Assembly: GCA_965208015.1 (NCBI GenBank)
Contig: OZ242308.1
Span: 682,001-746,000, forward strand
Direction of reading: 5' to 3'
DNA length: 64,000 bases
Origin: Bin87 sp965208015
GTDB taxonomy: Bacteria > Chloroflexota > Dehalococcoidia > Lucifugimonadales > UBA3495
Shown: positions 22,802-30,936 of the stretch, piece after piece
Layout of the letters: the number at the start of each line of letters is the position of its first letter
Numbering within the stretch: the first letter of the stretch is position 1
The notes under the pieces: model-generated
What the model was told of the DNA's origin: nothing
Seen by the model: the letters and a program-made list of their open reading frames with translations, nothing else
The model's database searches: none
Translations under genes and position numbers: made by a program

Positions 22802-23520
22802 GCTTTCGGAGCTGCTTCCGGCGTGGGGTAGGGCGAAGTTTGGCCCGGATCCGCATAGTTGGCCAGATCGCTGGCGGTGTGCTGCAGCACCGCAACCAGT
22901 TGCTCTCGGGATACGCTATCGTGATCCTCCAGGAAATCATCGATGGTACCGCCTTCTTGAAGGCATTCAAACAACATGGCGACCGGCAGCCTGGTACCGC
23001 GAAATACCCACTCTCCGTTCCTCAGTCCCGGCGTGCGTTCCACCATAGGGCAGGACAGCCAATGCCAATCACGCCGCGCATATTGCATGAGGACCAATAC
23101 GTCCGCAGTGCTGCGAGGTCCTATGTGTTCGAGAAGCAACCCGGTGGTCGCATTCGGCGCGAGGCCTTCTCTGCCCGGCCAGACCGCACAGTTTGTCGAA
23201 TCTTCTCCCAGGTCGTCGAAATAGTGAACAATTTCACCAGGAGTCGCCGGTTGGCCACTCAGATTGCGAACGCGAACTTTCCACGTGGTGTGCTGGAACG
23301 ATACCGGCACCTCGCCATTGCCGTAGATATAGTCCAACCCGGCCGCGTTTTGCGATGGGTTTCGCGACTGGTTCCGCAGCAGAAGTCGCTCGTACAGGGG
23401 ATCGTAAACCCGTATAGCTACGGTGGTGCCGACTCGGCACGGCTGGCCTATCCCGGGCGATTTCGGGTGGTCAACTGGTATGCGAACGAACGGCAAAGTG
23501 ATCGCTGCGGCGGACACCAT
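22798..23520 (-). CDS. DUF433 antitoxin domain with long unrecognised N-terminal region
   Basis: A 240-residue protein. The C-terminal 75 residues are a DUF433 domain (VERTPGLRNGEWVFRGTR, LFECLQEGGTIDDFLE, VSREQLVAVLQHTASDL), the usual partner of DUF5615 toxins. Ordinary DUF433 antitoxins have only about 75-110 residues. The extra 150 residues upstream include GEVPVSFQHTTWKVRVRNL and GEIVHYFDDLGED and match nothing I recognise. ATG 23520 has AAAGGAGA six bases upstream, so the long form is likely real. The plain reading is a toxin-antitoxin unit with an added sensor or binding domain. Confidence 0.7.
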   Translation of the reverse strand: MVSAAAITLPFVRIPVDHPKSPGIGQPCRVGTTVAIRVYDPLYERLLLRNQSRNPSQNAAGLDYIYGNGEVPVSFQHTTWKVRVRNLSGQPATPGEIVHYFDDLGEDSTNCAVWPGREGLAPNATTGLLLEHIGPRSTADVLVLMQYARRDWHWLSCPMVERTPGLRNGEWVFRGTRLPVAMLFECLQEGGTIDDFLEDHDSVSREQLVAVLQHTASDLANYADPGQTSPYPTPEAAPKA

Positions 23521-23757
23521 GCGGAGTCTCCTTTGATCCGGTTCTGGATTGGTTGAAGTTAAATCGTATGTAGAAGGATTTCGTTTGTCAAAATTGACCG
23601 TATCCGAAATCTGAACTGTCCTCGGTTGGGCGGCGCACCGACCGAGTTCGTACTTTTCCATTCTTTCATTGCGTTATACCCGGTCCCTACGTACAATTCC
23701 CACCGGGAAGCACATCGCAGTCTCAAGACTTTGCATCAGCAACAGCAGGAGAGCAAA

Positions 23758-23988
23758 TTGACTACCACCAACGACACCGAAATCATTCTCTACACCCATC
23801 CCGACTGTCCCTTCTCCGCGCAGGCCAAGATGCACTACCGGCGCCAGCGCGTGTCCTACACCGAGATCGACGTGTCGAAGCAGCCCGACCAGGTGCCGGC
23901 GCTCCTGGAACTGTCCGGCGGCGAGCGGATCACCCCGATCATCGTCGAGAACGGCGTCGTGACCATCGGTTTCGACGGCGGGTATTGA
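23758..23988 (+). CDS. Small glutaredoxin-like protein (UXX-star type)
   Basis: A 76-residue thioredoxin-fold protein. ILYTHPDCPFSAQAK places one active Cys in a C-P-F-S motif (monothiol), and SGGERITPIIVENGVVTIGFDGGY is the cis-proline and C-terminal pattern of the UXX-star subgroup, related to glutaredoxins. It should handle glutathione-like or protein thiols, but the exact role is unknown. The start is TTG 23758 with AGGAG at good distance; the longer open frame before it has no ribosome site. It lies upstream of recA. Confidence 0.75.
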   Translation: MTTTNDTEIILYTHPDCPFSAQAKMHYRRQRVSYTEIDVSKQPDQVPALLELSGGERITPIIVENGVVTIGFDGGY

Positions 23989-24048
23989 GACTTCTAGCCC
24001 CGGGGCCGTGCGCCCCGCAAATCCCGCTAAAATAACGACATTGCCCCA

Positions 24049-24077
24049 TTGCATGAATGGAACGCACGTGCTAAACT
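24049..24077 (+). promoter_or_regulatory. Candidate recA promoter with an internal palindrome
   Basis: TTGCAT (24049-24054), 17-bp spacer and TAAACT (24072-24077). The spacer holds GCACGTGC, an 8-bp palindrome that could be an operator. It is not a known SOS box, and the assignment is weak. Confidence 0.35.
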
Positions 24078-24114
24078 TCCCGTAAGTGCAAACCAGCCGT
24101 GCGGGAGGCTAACG

Positions 24115-25224
24115 ATGGCAATCAACCCCGAAACCCTGAATCTCGACAAGAACAAGCTGGCCGCTCTTGAAGTCGCCCTGGGCCGCATCGAAAAGGACCA
24201 CGGCAAGGGCGCGGTGATGCGCGGCGACGAGCAGGTCGCCCACCTCATCACCAACGTGATCCCCACCGGCTCGCTGTCCCTGGACCTGGCCCTGGGCGTC
24301 GGCGGACTGCCCCGCGGTCGCGTTACCGAGATCTACGGCGGGGAGTCGGCCGGCAAGTCCACCCTTGCCATCCACATCATGACCGAGACCCAGCGCATGG
24401 GTGGCCTGGCGGCCTACATCGACGCCGAGCACGCCCTGGACCCGCAGTACGCCACCAACTGCGGCCTGGACCTGAACGACCTGCTCATCTCCCAGCCTGA
24501 CTCCGCGGAGCAGGCGCTGGACATCACCGAGAAGCTGGTCAGCAGCGGCGCCGTTGACGCCGTGGTCATAGACAGCGTTGCCGCCCTGGTTCCCCAGGCG
24601 GAGATCGAGGGCGACATGGGCGACGTGCACGTGGGTATGCAGGCCCGTCTGATGTCCCAGGCCCTGCGCAAGCTGACCGCCACCATCAACCGCTCCCGCA
24701 CTGCGGTCGTCTTCATCAACCAGATCCGCGAGAAGATCGGCATCAGCTACGGCAGTCCCGAGGTCACTCCCGGCGGCCGCGCCCTCAAGTTCTACAGTTC
24801 CGTCCGAATCGACCTGCGACGCAGCGAGTCGCTGAAGCAGGGGTCGGAGATCATCGGCAGCCGGGTCCGCGCCCGTATCGTAAAGAACAAGGTCGCGGCG
24901 CCCTTCCGCGTGGCCGAGTTCGACATCATGTTCAACCAGGGCATCAGCAAGATGGGCGACCTGCTGGACATCGGCGTGAACCAGAACATCATCAGGAAGG
25001 CCGGCGCTTTCTATTCCTACGGCGAAACCCGTCTGGGACAGGGACGTGAAAACTCCAAGAACTTTCTCCTGGAGCACAGCGAAATCGCCGACGAGATCGA
25101 GGCCCTGATCCGGGGTGACGAGTTGCCCGAGGAAGACCTGCCAGACGGCAATGGCCACTTGGACGGCTCCGCTGCCGATGCCGCCGCGTACATCGCCAAC
25201 CCCAATTCCGTCAGCCTGAACTAG
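24115..25224 (+). CDS. recA: Recombinase RecA
   Basis: A 369-residue RecA, which forms ATP-dependent filaments on single-stranded DNA for repair and recombination and promotes SOS cleavage. Seen are the Walker A GESAGKST (commonly GPESSGKTT; here the Pro is Gly), AYIDAEHALDP, the Walker B VVIDSVAALVP, loop L1 GDMGDVHVGMQARLMSQALRK (as GDMGD..ARLMSQ), INQIREKIG and loop L2 GSPEVTPGGRALKFYSSVR. The acidic C-terminal tail is typical. ATG 24115 has GGGAGG upstream. recX follows after a repeat. Confidence 0.97.
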   Translation: MAINPETLNLDKNKLAALEVALGRIEKDHGKGAVMRGDEQVAHLITNVIPTGSLSLDLALGVGGLPRGRVTEIYGGESAGKSTLAIHIMTETQRMGGLAAYIDAEHALDPQYATNCGLDLNDLLISQPDSAEQALDITEKLVSSGAVDAVVIDSVAALVPQAEIEGDMGDVHVGMQARLMSQALRKLTATINRSRTAVVFINQIREKIGISYGSPEVTPGGRALKFYSSVRIDLRRSESLKQGSEIIGSRVRARIVKNKVAAPFRVAEFDIMFNQGISKMGDLLDIGVNQNIIRKAGAFYSYGETRLGQGRENSKNFLLEHSEIADEIEALIRGDELPEEDLPDGNGHLDGSAADAAAYIANPNSVSLN

Positions 25225-25230
25225 CGCCTC

Positions 25231-25363
25231 ATACGTACCCATTTTGTCATCGCGAGGAGCGCAGCGACGGGGCGACCTCGTTGCCGCAGCGACGACCGAT
25301 AGCCCGACGAGATTGCCACGCTGCGCTCGCAATGACAGATTGGGCCAAGCAAGTGGGTACGTG
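25231..25363. repeat. Inverted repeat, CATCGCGAGGAGCGCAGCGA family, copy 1
   Basis: About 130 bp between recA and recX. Outer arms TACGTACCCA and TGGGTACGTG, inner arms TGTCATCGCGAGGAGCGCAG and CTGCGCTCGCAATGACA. A second copy of the inner part is at 46256-46363. This is a widespread type of bacterial intergenic palindrome and is probably transcribed between the two genes. Confidence 0.8.
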
Positions 25364-25405
25364 TTAGTTGGCGGGGCCGGCGGCCAGCGCAGCTTGGGGT
25401 GAGTC

Positions 25406-25897
25406 GTGGAGATCCCTGAGAAATCGGCTTCCTATCCGGATGCTCTACAGGTTGCCCTGCGCTATGTGAGCTTCAAGCCGAGGACGGTGGCCGAGGTCCG
25501 GCGGCGCGTGGGCCGAGACTTCGAGCAGCCCGTGGTTGAGCAGACGCTGACCTCCCTCAAGCGCTACGGCTACCTGGATGACGTCGAGTACGCCAGCCAA
25601 TGGCGCAAGAGCCGCGACCGGCGCAAGCCGCGCGGCTCCTCGCTCATCCGCCGGGAACTGCGTGCTAAGGGCATCGCCGAACCCATCATCGACGACGCGC
25701 TGGCCGGCCTGGACGAGGTTGATGCCGCCTATCGCGCAGGGGAGAGGCGGGCCCGGCGTCTGCTCGCCCGCGGCCCAATGCCCTACGCGGACTTCCACCG
25801 CAAGATGTGGGACTACCTACAGCGTCGCGGCTTCCGGTCCGGTGTGACCCGGGACACCGTGCGGCGGCTCTGGGCGGAAAACTCCCCCGGCTGGTAA
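25406..25897 (+). CDS. recX: Regulatory protein RecX
   Basis: A 163-residue, all-helical RecX with three tandem three-helix repeats; it binds within RecA filaments and limits their growth. Matching features are ALRYVSFKPRTVAEVRRRV, LTSLKRYGYLDDVEYA, KPRGSSLIRRELRAKGI and the last repeat FHRKMWDYLQRRGF. The start is GTG 25406 after a GGGGTGAG stretch. Its place after recA is standard. Confidence 0.92.
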   Translation: MEIPEKSASYPDALQVALRYVSFKPRTVAEVRRRVGRDFEQPVVEQTLTSLKRYGYLDDVEYASQWRKSRDRRKPRGSSLIRRELRAKGIAEPIIDDALAGLDEVDAAYRAGERRARRLLARGPMPYADFHRKMWDYLQRRGFRSGVTRDTVRRLWAENSPGW

Positions 25898-25947
25898 AGC
25901 AGGACGATTGCAAGTCCTCTATATCCGTTGCAAAGTCCTTTGTATCC

Positions 25948-26016
25948 GCTCATGGTGAGCCTGTAGAACCATGCTCGCTCCAGTCCAGCCATCCTTCGAC
26001 AAGCTCAGGATGAGCG
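25948..26016. repeat. Inverted repeat with TTCGACAAGCTCAGG arms
   Basis: Arms CGCTCATGGTGAGCCTGTAGAA and TTCGACAAGCTCAGGATGAGCG face each other between the convergent recX and zinc-ribbon genes. This is a known kind of repeat found in many bacterial genomes; one copy pair is seen in this window. Confidence 0.7.
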
Positions 26017-26045
26017 TATCATGCGACCCATCCGGGGCCGATTAC

Positions 26046-26555
26046 CTATAGACGGACCCGCGCGATGGCGATCAGCACGCCCAGTATGAGGGCGAGAATG
26101 CCCCACAGGCTCAACACCAGGCCTCCGGTCAGGATCATGGCGACCAGCGAGCTGAGCACCACCGTTCCGCCGGCGATGTACATGAGCCCCTTGCTGCGCT
26201 TCAGGTTGACCACCCGGCTGATGATCTCGCCCGCCGCGTAACCCACGACCACGGGCGTAACCACGAGCGAAATCAGGCGTGTGCCGGTGAAGAACATGAG
26301 CGTCAGCCACAGGATCACGCCGAGCACGCCGATCACCGCGGCCACGACTGACGCCTTGGCATAGTTTGCCGGCCGCACGTCGAAGGTCGGCAGCGGCACC
26401 GGCCTCCCGCACTCCCGGCAACGAATCCCTACCGGCGCTTGCACCAGGCAGTCGGTGCATATGGGCCGCCGGCACTGGCTGCACGACAGGCCCGTGGGCA
26501 CCGCCGGGTGCCAGTGGCAGGTCATCGCATGAGAATCGGTGTGCTGTTCCGCCAT
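26046..26555 (-). CDS. Membrane protein with N-terminal zinc-binding domain
   Basis: A 169-residue protein. Residues 10-50 carry a B-box or rhomboid-like zinc motif: C-H-W-H-P then C-S-Q-C-x3-I-C-x-D-C, and C-R-E-C. After a short linker, four hydrophobic segments span about residues 65-168. Proteins like this are common in Chloroflexota and Actinobacteria with unknown function. It is the last gene of the rny operon, 7 nt after plsY. Confidence 0.75.
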   Translation of the reverse strand: MAEQHTDSHAMTCHWHPAVPTGLSCSQCRRPICTDCLVQAPVGIRCRECGRPVPLPTFDVRPANYAKASVVAAVIGVLGVILWLTLMFFTGTRLISLVVTPVVVGYAAGEIISRVVNLKRSKGLMYIAGGTVVLSSLVAMILTGGLVLSLWGILALILGVLIAIARVRL

Positions 26556-26562
26556 ACCCTAG

Positions 26563-27279
26563 TTACCTCGCATCGTTCCGGGACTCGGCGGTGCGCGCGA
26601 GCCACTCCTCGCGGTCGGCGATGTCTCGATCCCGGAGGAGCCGGTTGAGCAGTACCGTGCTCCTCGACAAGTCCTCCGGCGCCGGCCGTCCGTTGGATGC
26701 CAGGCGTTTCACCAAGATCAGGACCGCCCCCGCCGCGGAATACACGGCCAGTTGCTCGTTCCCTCCGACCAGCAGCAACCGCTCCGGCCAGGCCACCGCC
26801 ATTACCGGCAGCGCGATCATGACTACCAGCAGCCACTCGGCCGACCGCCGCGTCACGCGCCATCCCAATATGTACAGGGCCAGACCGGCCGCAAAAAAGA
26901 TTGGGGACATCCCCAATATGCCGCCGGCCCACGCGCCGACGCTCCGGCCCCCGGTGAAGCGCAGGAAGGGCGACCAGTTGTTGCCCAAAATGGTGAACAG
27001 CGGGGTCAGCATCAGCCACCAGGCCATGTCCGACAGGCCCAGCGCGTAGTGTCCGACCACAATCGGCCCGGCGCCTCGACCCATGTCGATTGCTGCGATG
27101 GGCAGCCACCACTTCCGGCCCATCTGGCTGGCGAAATTGCTGGCGCCCACGTTGCCGCTGCCGTGCTGCCGCAGGTCGATCCCGCCCAGGGCACGACCCA
27201 GCAGGTACGAGACCGGAAGCGCCCCGATGAGATAGGCAACCACCCACAGTCCGATCAGCGTTGCCGCGTCCCCCGACAT
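26563..27279 (-). CDS. plsY: Glycerol-3-phosphate acyltransferase PlsY, divergent
   Basis: A 238-residue membrane enzyme that moves an acyl group from acyl phosphate to glycerol-3-phosphate, starting phospholipid synthesis. Motif 1 is LRQHGSGNVGASN (typical GSGNIGATN), and motif 2 reads GNNWSPFLRFTGGRSVGAWAG where most PlsY have GHxxPvFLkFkGGKGVAT, so the usual His and Lys positions are changed. Five to seven hydrophobic segments fit the family. A C-terminal extension of about 40 charged residues is unusual. Activity is likely but the changed motif 2 leaves some doubt. Confidence 0.85.
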   Translation of the reverse strand: MSGDAATLIGLWVVAYLIGALPVSYLLGRALGGIDLRQHGSGNVGASNFASQMGRKWWLPIAAIDMGRGAGPIVVGHYALGLSDMAWWLMLTPLFTILGNNWSPFLRFTGGRSVGAWAGGILGMSPIFFAAGLALYILGWRVTRRSAEWLLVVMIALPVMAVAWPERLLLVGGNEQLAVYSAAGAVLILVKRLASNGRPAPEDLSRSTVLLNRLLRDRDIADREEWLARTAESRNDAR

Positions 27280-27321
27280 GTCGGCAACCCCACCGTTGCC
27301 CGGTCCTGATGCGGTCGCGCG

Positions 27322-28194
27322 TTACCGGCGTGACGCCAGCTGCTGGGCGTATTCCTCCAGCCGCTCCACCGTTTCCATGGGCGGCCCGTTGACGCCGGGC
27401 AGAGGCTCGCGGGAGTTCCCGCTGTGGTGATAATCGCTGCCGCCGCAGGGGATCAGGTCGTAGGCCCGGGCCACGTCGGCCAGCCAGTCCACCGTCGCCT
27501 CGTCGTACATGGCGTAATGGACTTCCATGCCGTGCAGGCCGGCGGCCTTGAGTTCTTCAACGGTTTCGATCAGCGATTGCTCCGGCTCGGGTTCGTTGCC
27601 CCGCCGCTCGAACCACGGGTGCGCGAAGACCGCGACGCCGCCCACGTCGTTCAGCAGCTTCACGGCGTCCGGCGGCGTGAGCTTCGAGCGTTCCACGTAT
27701 GCTTTTCCGTTTCGTCCCAGGTATTCCCGGAAGGCTTCCGACGGTTCGGGGAAGTAACCCTTTTCCACCAGAGCCTGCGCGATGTGCGGCCTCCCCACGG
27801 AGGCGTCGCCGGCGATCTCCAGCACGCGCTCCCACTCGATTTCCATGCCGAACTCGGCCAGCTTGCGCACCATGCCCTCGCCCCGGGCGAGGCGACCTTC
27901 GCGGAACCCGGCCAGCATCTCCTGGAACCCGGCGTCCTCGATGTCCATGAAGTAGCCGAGCATGTGCACTTCGCCGCCCGGCACGTCGCAGCTGAGTTCG
28001 ATGCCGGGGATCAGACGCATGCCGGGGACCCGGTTCACCGCCCGCTGGGCTTCTTCCAGGCCCGCCGTGGTGTCGTGGTCGCTCACCGAGATGGTCCGCA
28101 GTCCCTTGGACGCGGTGAGTTCCACCAGCTCGGTCGGCGTCAGCCGTCCGTCCGACGCAGTGGTGTGCAGGTGCAGGTCAACAGAAATTGCCAT
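27322..28194 (-). CDS. PHP-domain phosphoesterase (RNase AM / YciV type)
   Basis: A 290-residue PHP protein. DLHLHTTASDGRLTP at the N-terminus carries the first metal-binding His pair, ISVSDHDTTAGLEEA and IPGIELSC supply further ligands, VAVFAHPW is motif III and the C-terminal GGSDYHH closes the site. The family includes 5'-3' RNases and 3',5'-nucleoside bisphosphate phosphatases; RNA 5'-end trimming fits its place behind rny and ymdB. GGGAGA lies before the ATG. Confidence 0.88.
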   Translation of the reverse strand: MAISVDLHLHTTASDGRLTPTELVELTASKGLRTISVSDHDTTAGLEEAQRAVNRVPGMRLIPGIELSCDVPGGEVHMLGYFMDIEDAGFQEMLAGFREGRLARGEGMVRKLAEFGMEIEWERVLEIAGDASVGRPHIAQALVEKGYFPEPSEAFREYLGRNGKAYVERSKLTPPDAVKLLNDVGGVAVFAHPWFERRGNEPEPEQSLIETVEELKAAGLHGMEVHYAMYDEATVDWLADVARAYDLIPCGGSDYHHSGNSREPLPGVNGPPMETVERLEEYAQQLASRR

Positions 28195-28227
28195 CAGGTC
28201 TCCCGATATAGGTGGGCGCTGTTCTAG

Positions 28228-29004
28228 TTATACGTCAATCCGGCGGTCGATGCGCACGATGTCCGTGGCGTGTCCGGTGTCATCGTCGATATCGATCAGG
28301 ACGGAGTTCAGTATGCACGCGCCCTTGGCCGGCTCGAACCGCTGGGGCAGGCCCGTGCGGAACCGTTCCAGCACCGGTGCGACCTCCGTGCCGATGACCG
28401 AGTCCTGCGGGCCGGTCATGCCCAGGTCGCTGACGTAGGCGGTGCCTCCCGGCATGATGCGCGCGTCGGCCGTGGCCACGTGGGTGTGCGTACCGACTAC
28501 GGCGCTGACTCGGCCGTCCAGGTACCAGGCCATCCCCTGCTTTTCGGACGTGGCCTCGGCGTGGAAGTCCACCACCACGGTTTTCGGGGCGAAACCCAGC
28601 TCGCTCTCCGCCTCGGCCAGCCGCTTGTCGGCCTCGCGGAAGGGACAGTCTATGGGCGGCATGAACACCCGTCCCTGGAGGTTCAGCACCATGACGTCGC
28701 CGAACATCATCCAGCCGCGACCCGGCGCGCCATAGTAGTTGGCCGGCCGCAGCAGGGGCAACTCCTCCATGTGGGGCAGGATTTCCTTCTTGTCCCAGAT
28801 GTGGTTGCCCGAGGTCATCACGTCAACGCCGGCCTGCAACAGGGCGTTGGCGGTCTTGGGAGTAAGGCCGAACCCGCCGGCAGTGTTTTCGGCGTTGGCG
28901 GTGACCAGGTTGATGTCCAGTTCGCGGCGCAGTTCAGGCAGCAACCGGGAAAGAGCGCTCCGGCCCGGCTTGCCGATTATGTCCCCAATCATCAAGACAC
29001 GCAT
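28228..29004 (-). CDS. ymdB: YmdB-family metallophosphoesterase
   Basis: A 258-residue YmdB/TIGR00282 protein, a phosphodiesterase acting on 2',3'-cAMP in Bacillus. The metal ligands are seen in LMIGDIIGKPGR, NAENTAGGFG, SGNHIWDKKE, VVVDFHAEATSEK and VVGTHTHVATAD, all in the normal order. It is second in the operon after rny, a pairing that is common in Gram-positive and Chloroflexota genomes. Confidence 0.92.
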   Translation of the reverse strand: MRVLMIGDIIGKPGRSALSRLLPELRRELDINLVTANAENTAGGFGLTPKTANALLQAGVDVMTSGNHIWDKKEILPHMEELPLLRPANYYGAPGRGWMMFGDVMVLNLQGRVFMPPIDCPFREADKRLAEAESELGFAPKTVVVDFHAEATSEKQGMAWYLDGRVSAVVGTHTHVATADARIMPGGTAYVSDLGMTGPQDSVIGTEVAPVLERFRTGLPQRFEPAKGACILNSVLIDIDDDTGHATDIVRIDRRIDV

Positions 29005-29085
29005 AACATGATCCGAAAAGGGCTACGCGGCAAGGGGCGACGCACGGTCGCCCCTTGTGATCGCGTCGTCGTTTCCAACCGGCGG

Positions 29086-30618
29086 TTACCTGGCGATGCT
29101 TTCCTCGCGGGTTTCGCGGATCACCGTAACCTTGATCTGGCCGGGGAACTGCAAGTCCTTGGATACCTTGCCGGCGATGTCCCGGGCCAGGCTGGCGCAG
29201 GCCACGTCATCCACGTCGTTGGGGCTCACCATCACCCGAACCTCGCGTCCGGCCTGGATGGCGAAGGCTCGCTGCACGCCGTCGAAACTGTAGGCGGTGT
29301 CCTCCAGCTCCCGCAGGCGCCGGGTGTACTGCTCGATGGATTCCTTGCGCGCGCCAGGGCGGGCGGCGCTGATCCCGTCGGCGGCGGCCACCAGGAACGA
29401 CTCGATGCTGGAATGGTCGTCGTCGTGGTGCTCCCGCACGCAGTTGCAGACCAGCGAACCGACGCCATTGCGGGTAGTCAGGTCGTAGCCGATCTCCGCG
29501 TGCGGCCCGGGTATTTCGTGGGTCAGGGCCTTGCCGATGTCGTGGAGCAGGCCGCCGGCCCGGGCCGTCTGCACGTTGGCGCCGACCTCGGAAGCCAGCA
29601 TTCCGGCCAGCAGTCCCACCTCGATGGAGTGGGTGAGCACGTTTTCGCCGTAGCTGTAGCGATACTTGAGCCGCCCCAGCAGCCGGATGAGCTCGGGGTC
29701 CAGCCCGCTCACTCCAACCTCGAAGGTGGCCTCCTCGCCGGCGCGCCACATCGTCTCTTCGATGTCACGCTCGGCGCGGTTGACCGCCTCCTCGATGCGG
29801 GCGGGCTGGATACGCCCGTCCTTCACCAGTTGAGTCATGGCCAGCCTGGCGATTTCCCGGCGCACCGGGTCGAAGCAGGAAAGCGTTACGATTCCAGGCG
29901 TGTCGTCAACGATGATGTCCACGCCGGTGTGGGCCTCGAGGGCCCGTATGTTACGTCCTTCGCGGCCGATGAGACGACCCTTCATCTCATCGTTGGGCAG
30001 GGAAACAACAGTAGTCGTGCTCTCCGACACTACGTCGGTGGCAAGACGGTTTATGGCGAGGGTGAGGATGCGTCGGGCGTTGTCGTCCGCCCGGGTTTGG
30101 TGTTCCTTCTCCAACTCATAGTAGCGGCGAGCCAGTTCGTGAGATGCTTCCTCTTCGCCACGCTTCAGCACGATGCCTCGCGCTTCGTCGATGGACAACG
30201 ATGCGATCCGTTCCAGCTCCCGGTTGTGCTGGTGCTTCAGGTCCTCGGCCTTCTGCAACTCGGACTTGGCGTGCGATTCCCGCTTTTCCAGTTCCGATTC
30301 TTGCTCCTCCAAGGATTCCAGTTTGCGGTCGAGCTGTTCTTCTCGCTGGATGTAACGGCGCTCCATGCGGTTGAGTTCGCGCCGTTGCTCCGTAATTTCC
30401 TTGTCACCGGCCTCGCGGATTTTCAGCGCCTCTTCCTGCGCCTGCAGTATGATGGTGCGCTTTTCCTCTTCGGCCTGGGTGATGGTGTCGGCAGCCTCCT
30501 CGCGGCTGCGTTCGAGTTGATTTCCGCCTTTCTTGGTCGACAGCAGCAGCCAAACCACCGCTGCTATCCCTGTTGCTAGCCCTGCTGCCGCCAGGACGGC
30601 AAGGACGACTTCTAGCAT
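29086..30618 (-). CDS. rny: Ribonuclease Y
   Basis: A 510-residue membrane-anchored endoribonuclease that starts mRNA decay. Seen are an N-terminal membrane helix (residues 4-26), a long charged coiled coil (about 30-200), a KH domain with the GREGRN loop (about 215-260) and an HD domain with LLHDIGKALTHE and GPHAEIG, then the C-terminal domain with VRVMVSPNDV. Length is normal. It leads the minus-strand operon rny-ymdB-PHP-plsY. Confidence 0.96.
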   Translation of the reverse strand: MLEVVLAVLAAAGLATGIAAVVWLLLSTKKGGNQLERSREEAADTITQAEEEKRTIILQAQEEALKIREAGDKEITEQRRELNRMERRYIQREEQLDRKLESLEEQESELEKRESHAKSELQKAEDLKHQHNRELERIASLSIDEARGIVLKRGEEEASHELARRYYELEKEHQTRADDNARRILTLAINRLATDVVSESTTTVVSLPNDEMKGRLIGREGRNIRALEAHTGVDIIVDDTPGIVTLSCFDPVRREIARLAMTQLVKDGRIQPARIEEAVNRAERDIEETMWRAGEEATFEVGVSGLDPELIRLLGRLKYRYSYGENVLTHSIEVGLLAGMLASEVGANVQTARAGGLLHDIGKALTHEIPGPHAEIGYDLTTRNGVGSLVCNCVREHHDDDHSSIESFLVAAADGISAARPGARKESIEQYTRRLRELEDTAYSFDGVQRAFAIQAGREVRVMVSPNDVDDVACASLARDIAGKVSKDLQFPGQIKVTVIRETREESIAR

Positions 30619-30666
30619 AGATCCTCCTCAATCCGTCCGAGCGTTGGCTCGGGATATTTTGCCCTG

Positions 30667-30694
30667 ACCATATCCTAGTGTTGGCCCTAGTCAA
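30667..30694 (-). promoter_or_regulatory. Candidate promoter of the rny operon
   Basis: On the minus strand TTGACT (30694-30689), 16-bp spacer, TATGGT (30672-30667), predicting a leader of about 40 nt. The remaining bases up to 30936, between two divergent genes, show nothing else that I recognise. Confidence 0.55.
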
Positions 30695-30936
30695 AGTCAA
30701 GAAATGCCCTCTCAGCGCGGTGTCTCATTTGCGACAAGCGTTGATCCGCAAGCGTCGAATCCGATACATCTCCAACTCCGCGATGGAGGCAGTGCGGCTA
30801 TCGTGCGGTCGATGTTCAATCCCCACCCGGCGGCGCTCGCGCTCACGGAATTGGTTGCTATACTGGGCAGCCACCGCCGTCCGCACTCGGCGCCGCGCCG
30901 CCCAACGAAGCCATGAGGCTATAACTGACTGCGATC

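Noticed and set aside
24049..24080. An SOS (LexA) box before recA
   Set aside because: GCACGTGC is palindromic, but it does not match the Gram-positive box (CGAAC-N4-GTTCG) or the E. coli box, and lexA is not in the window.
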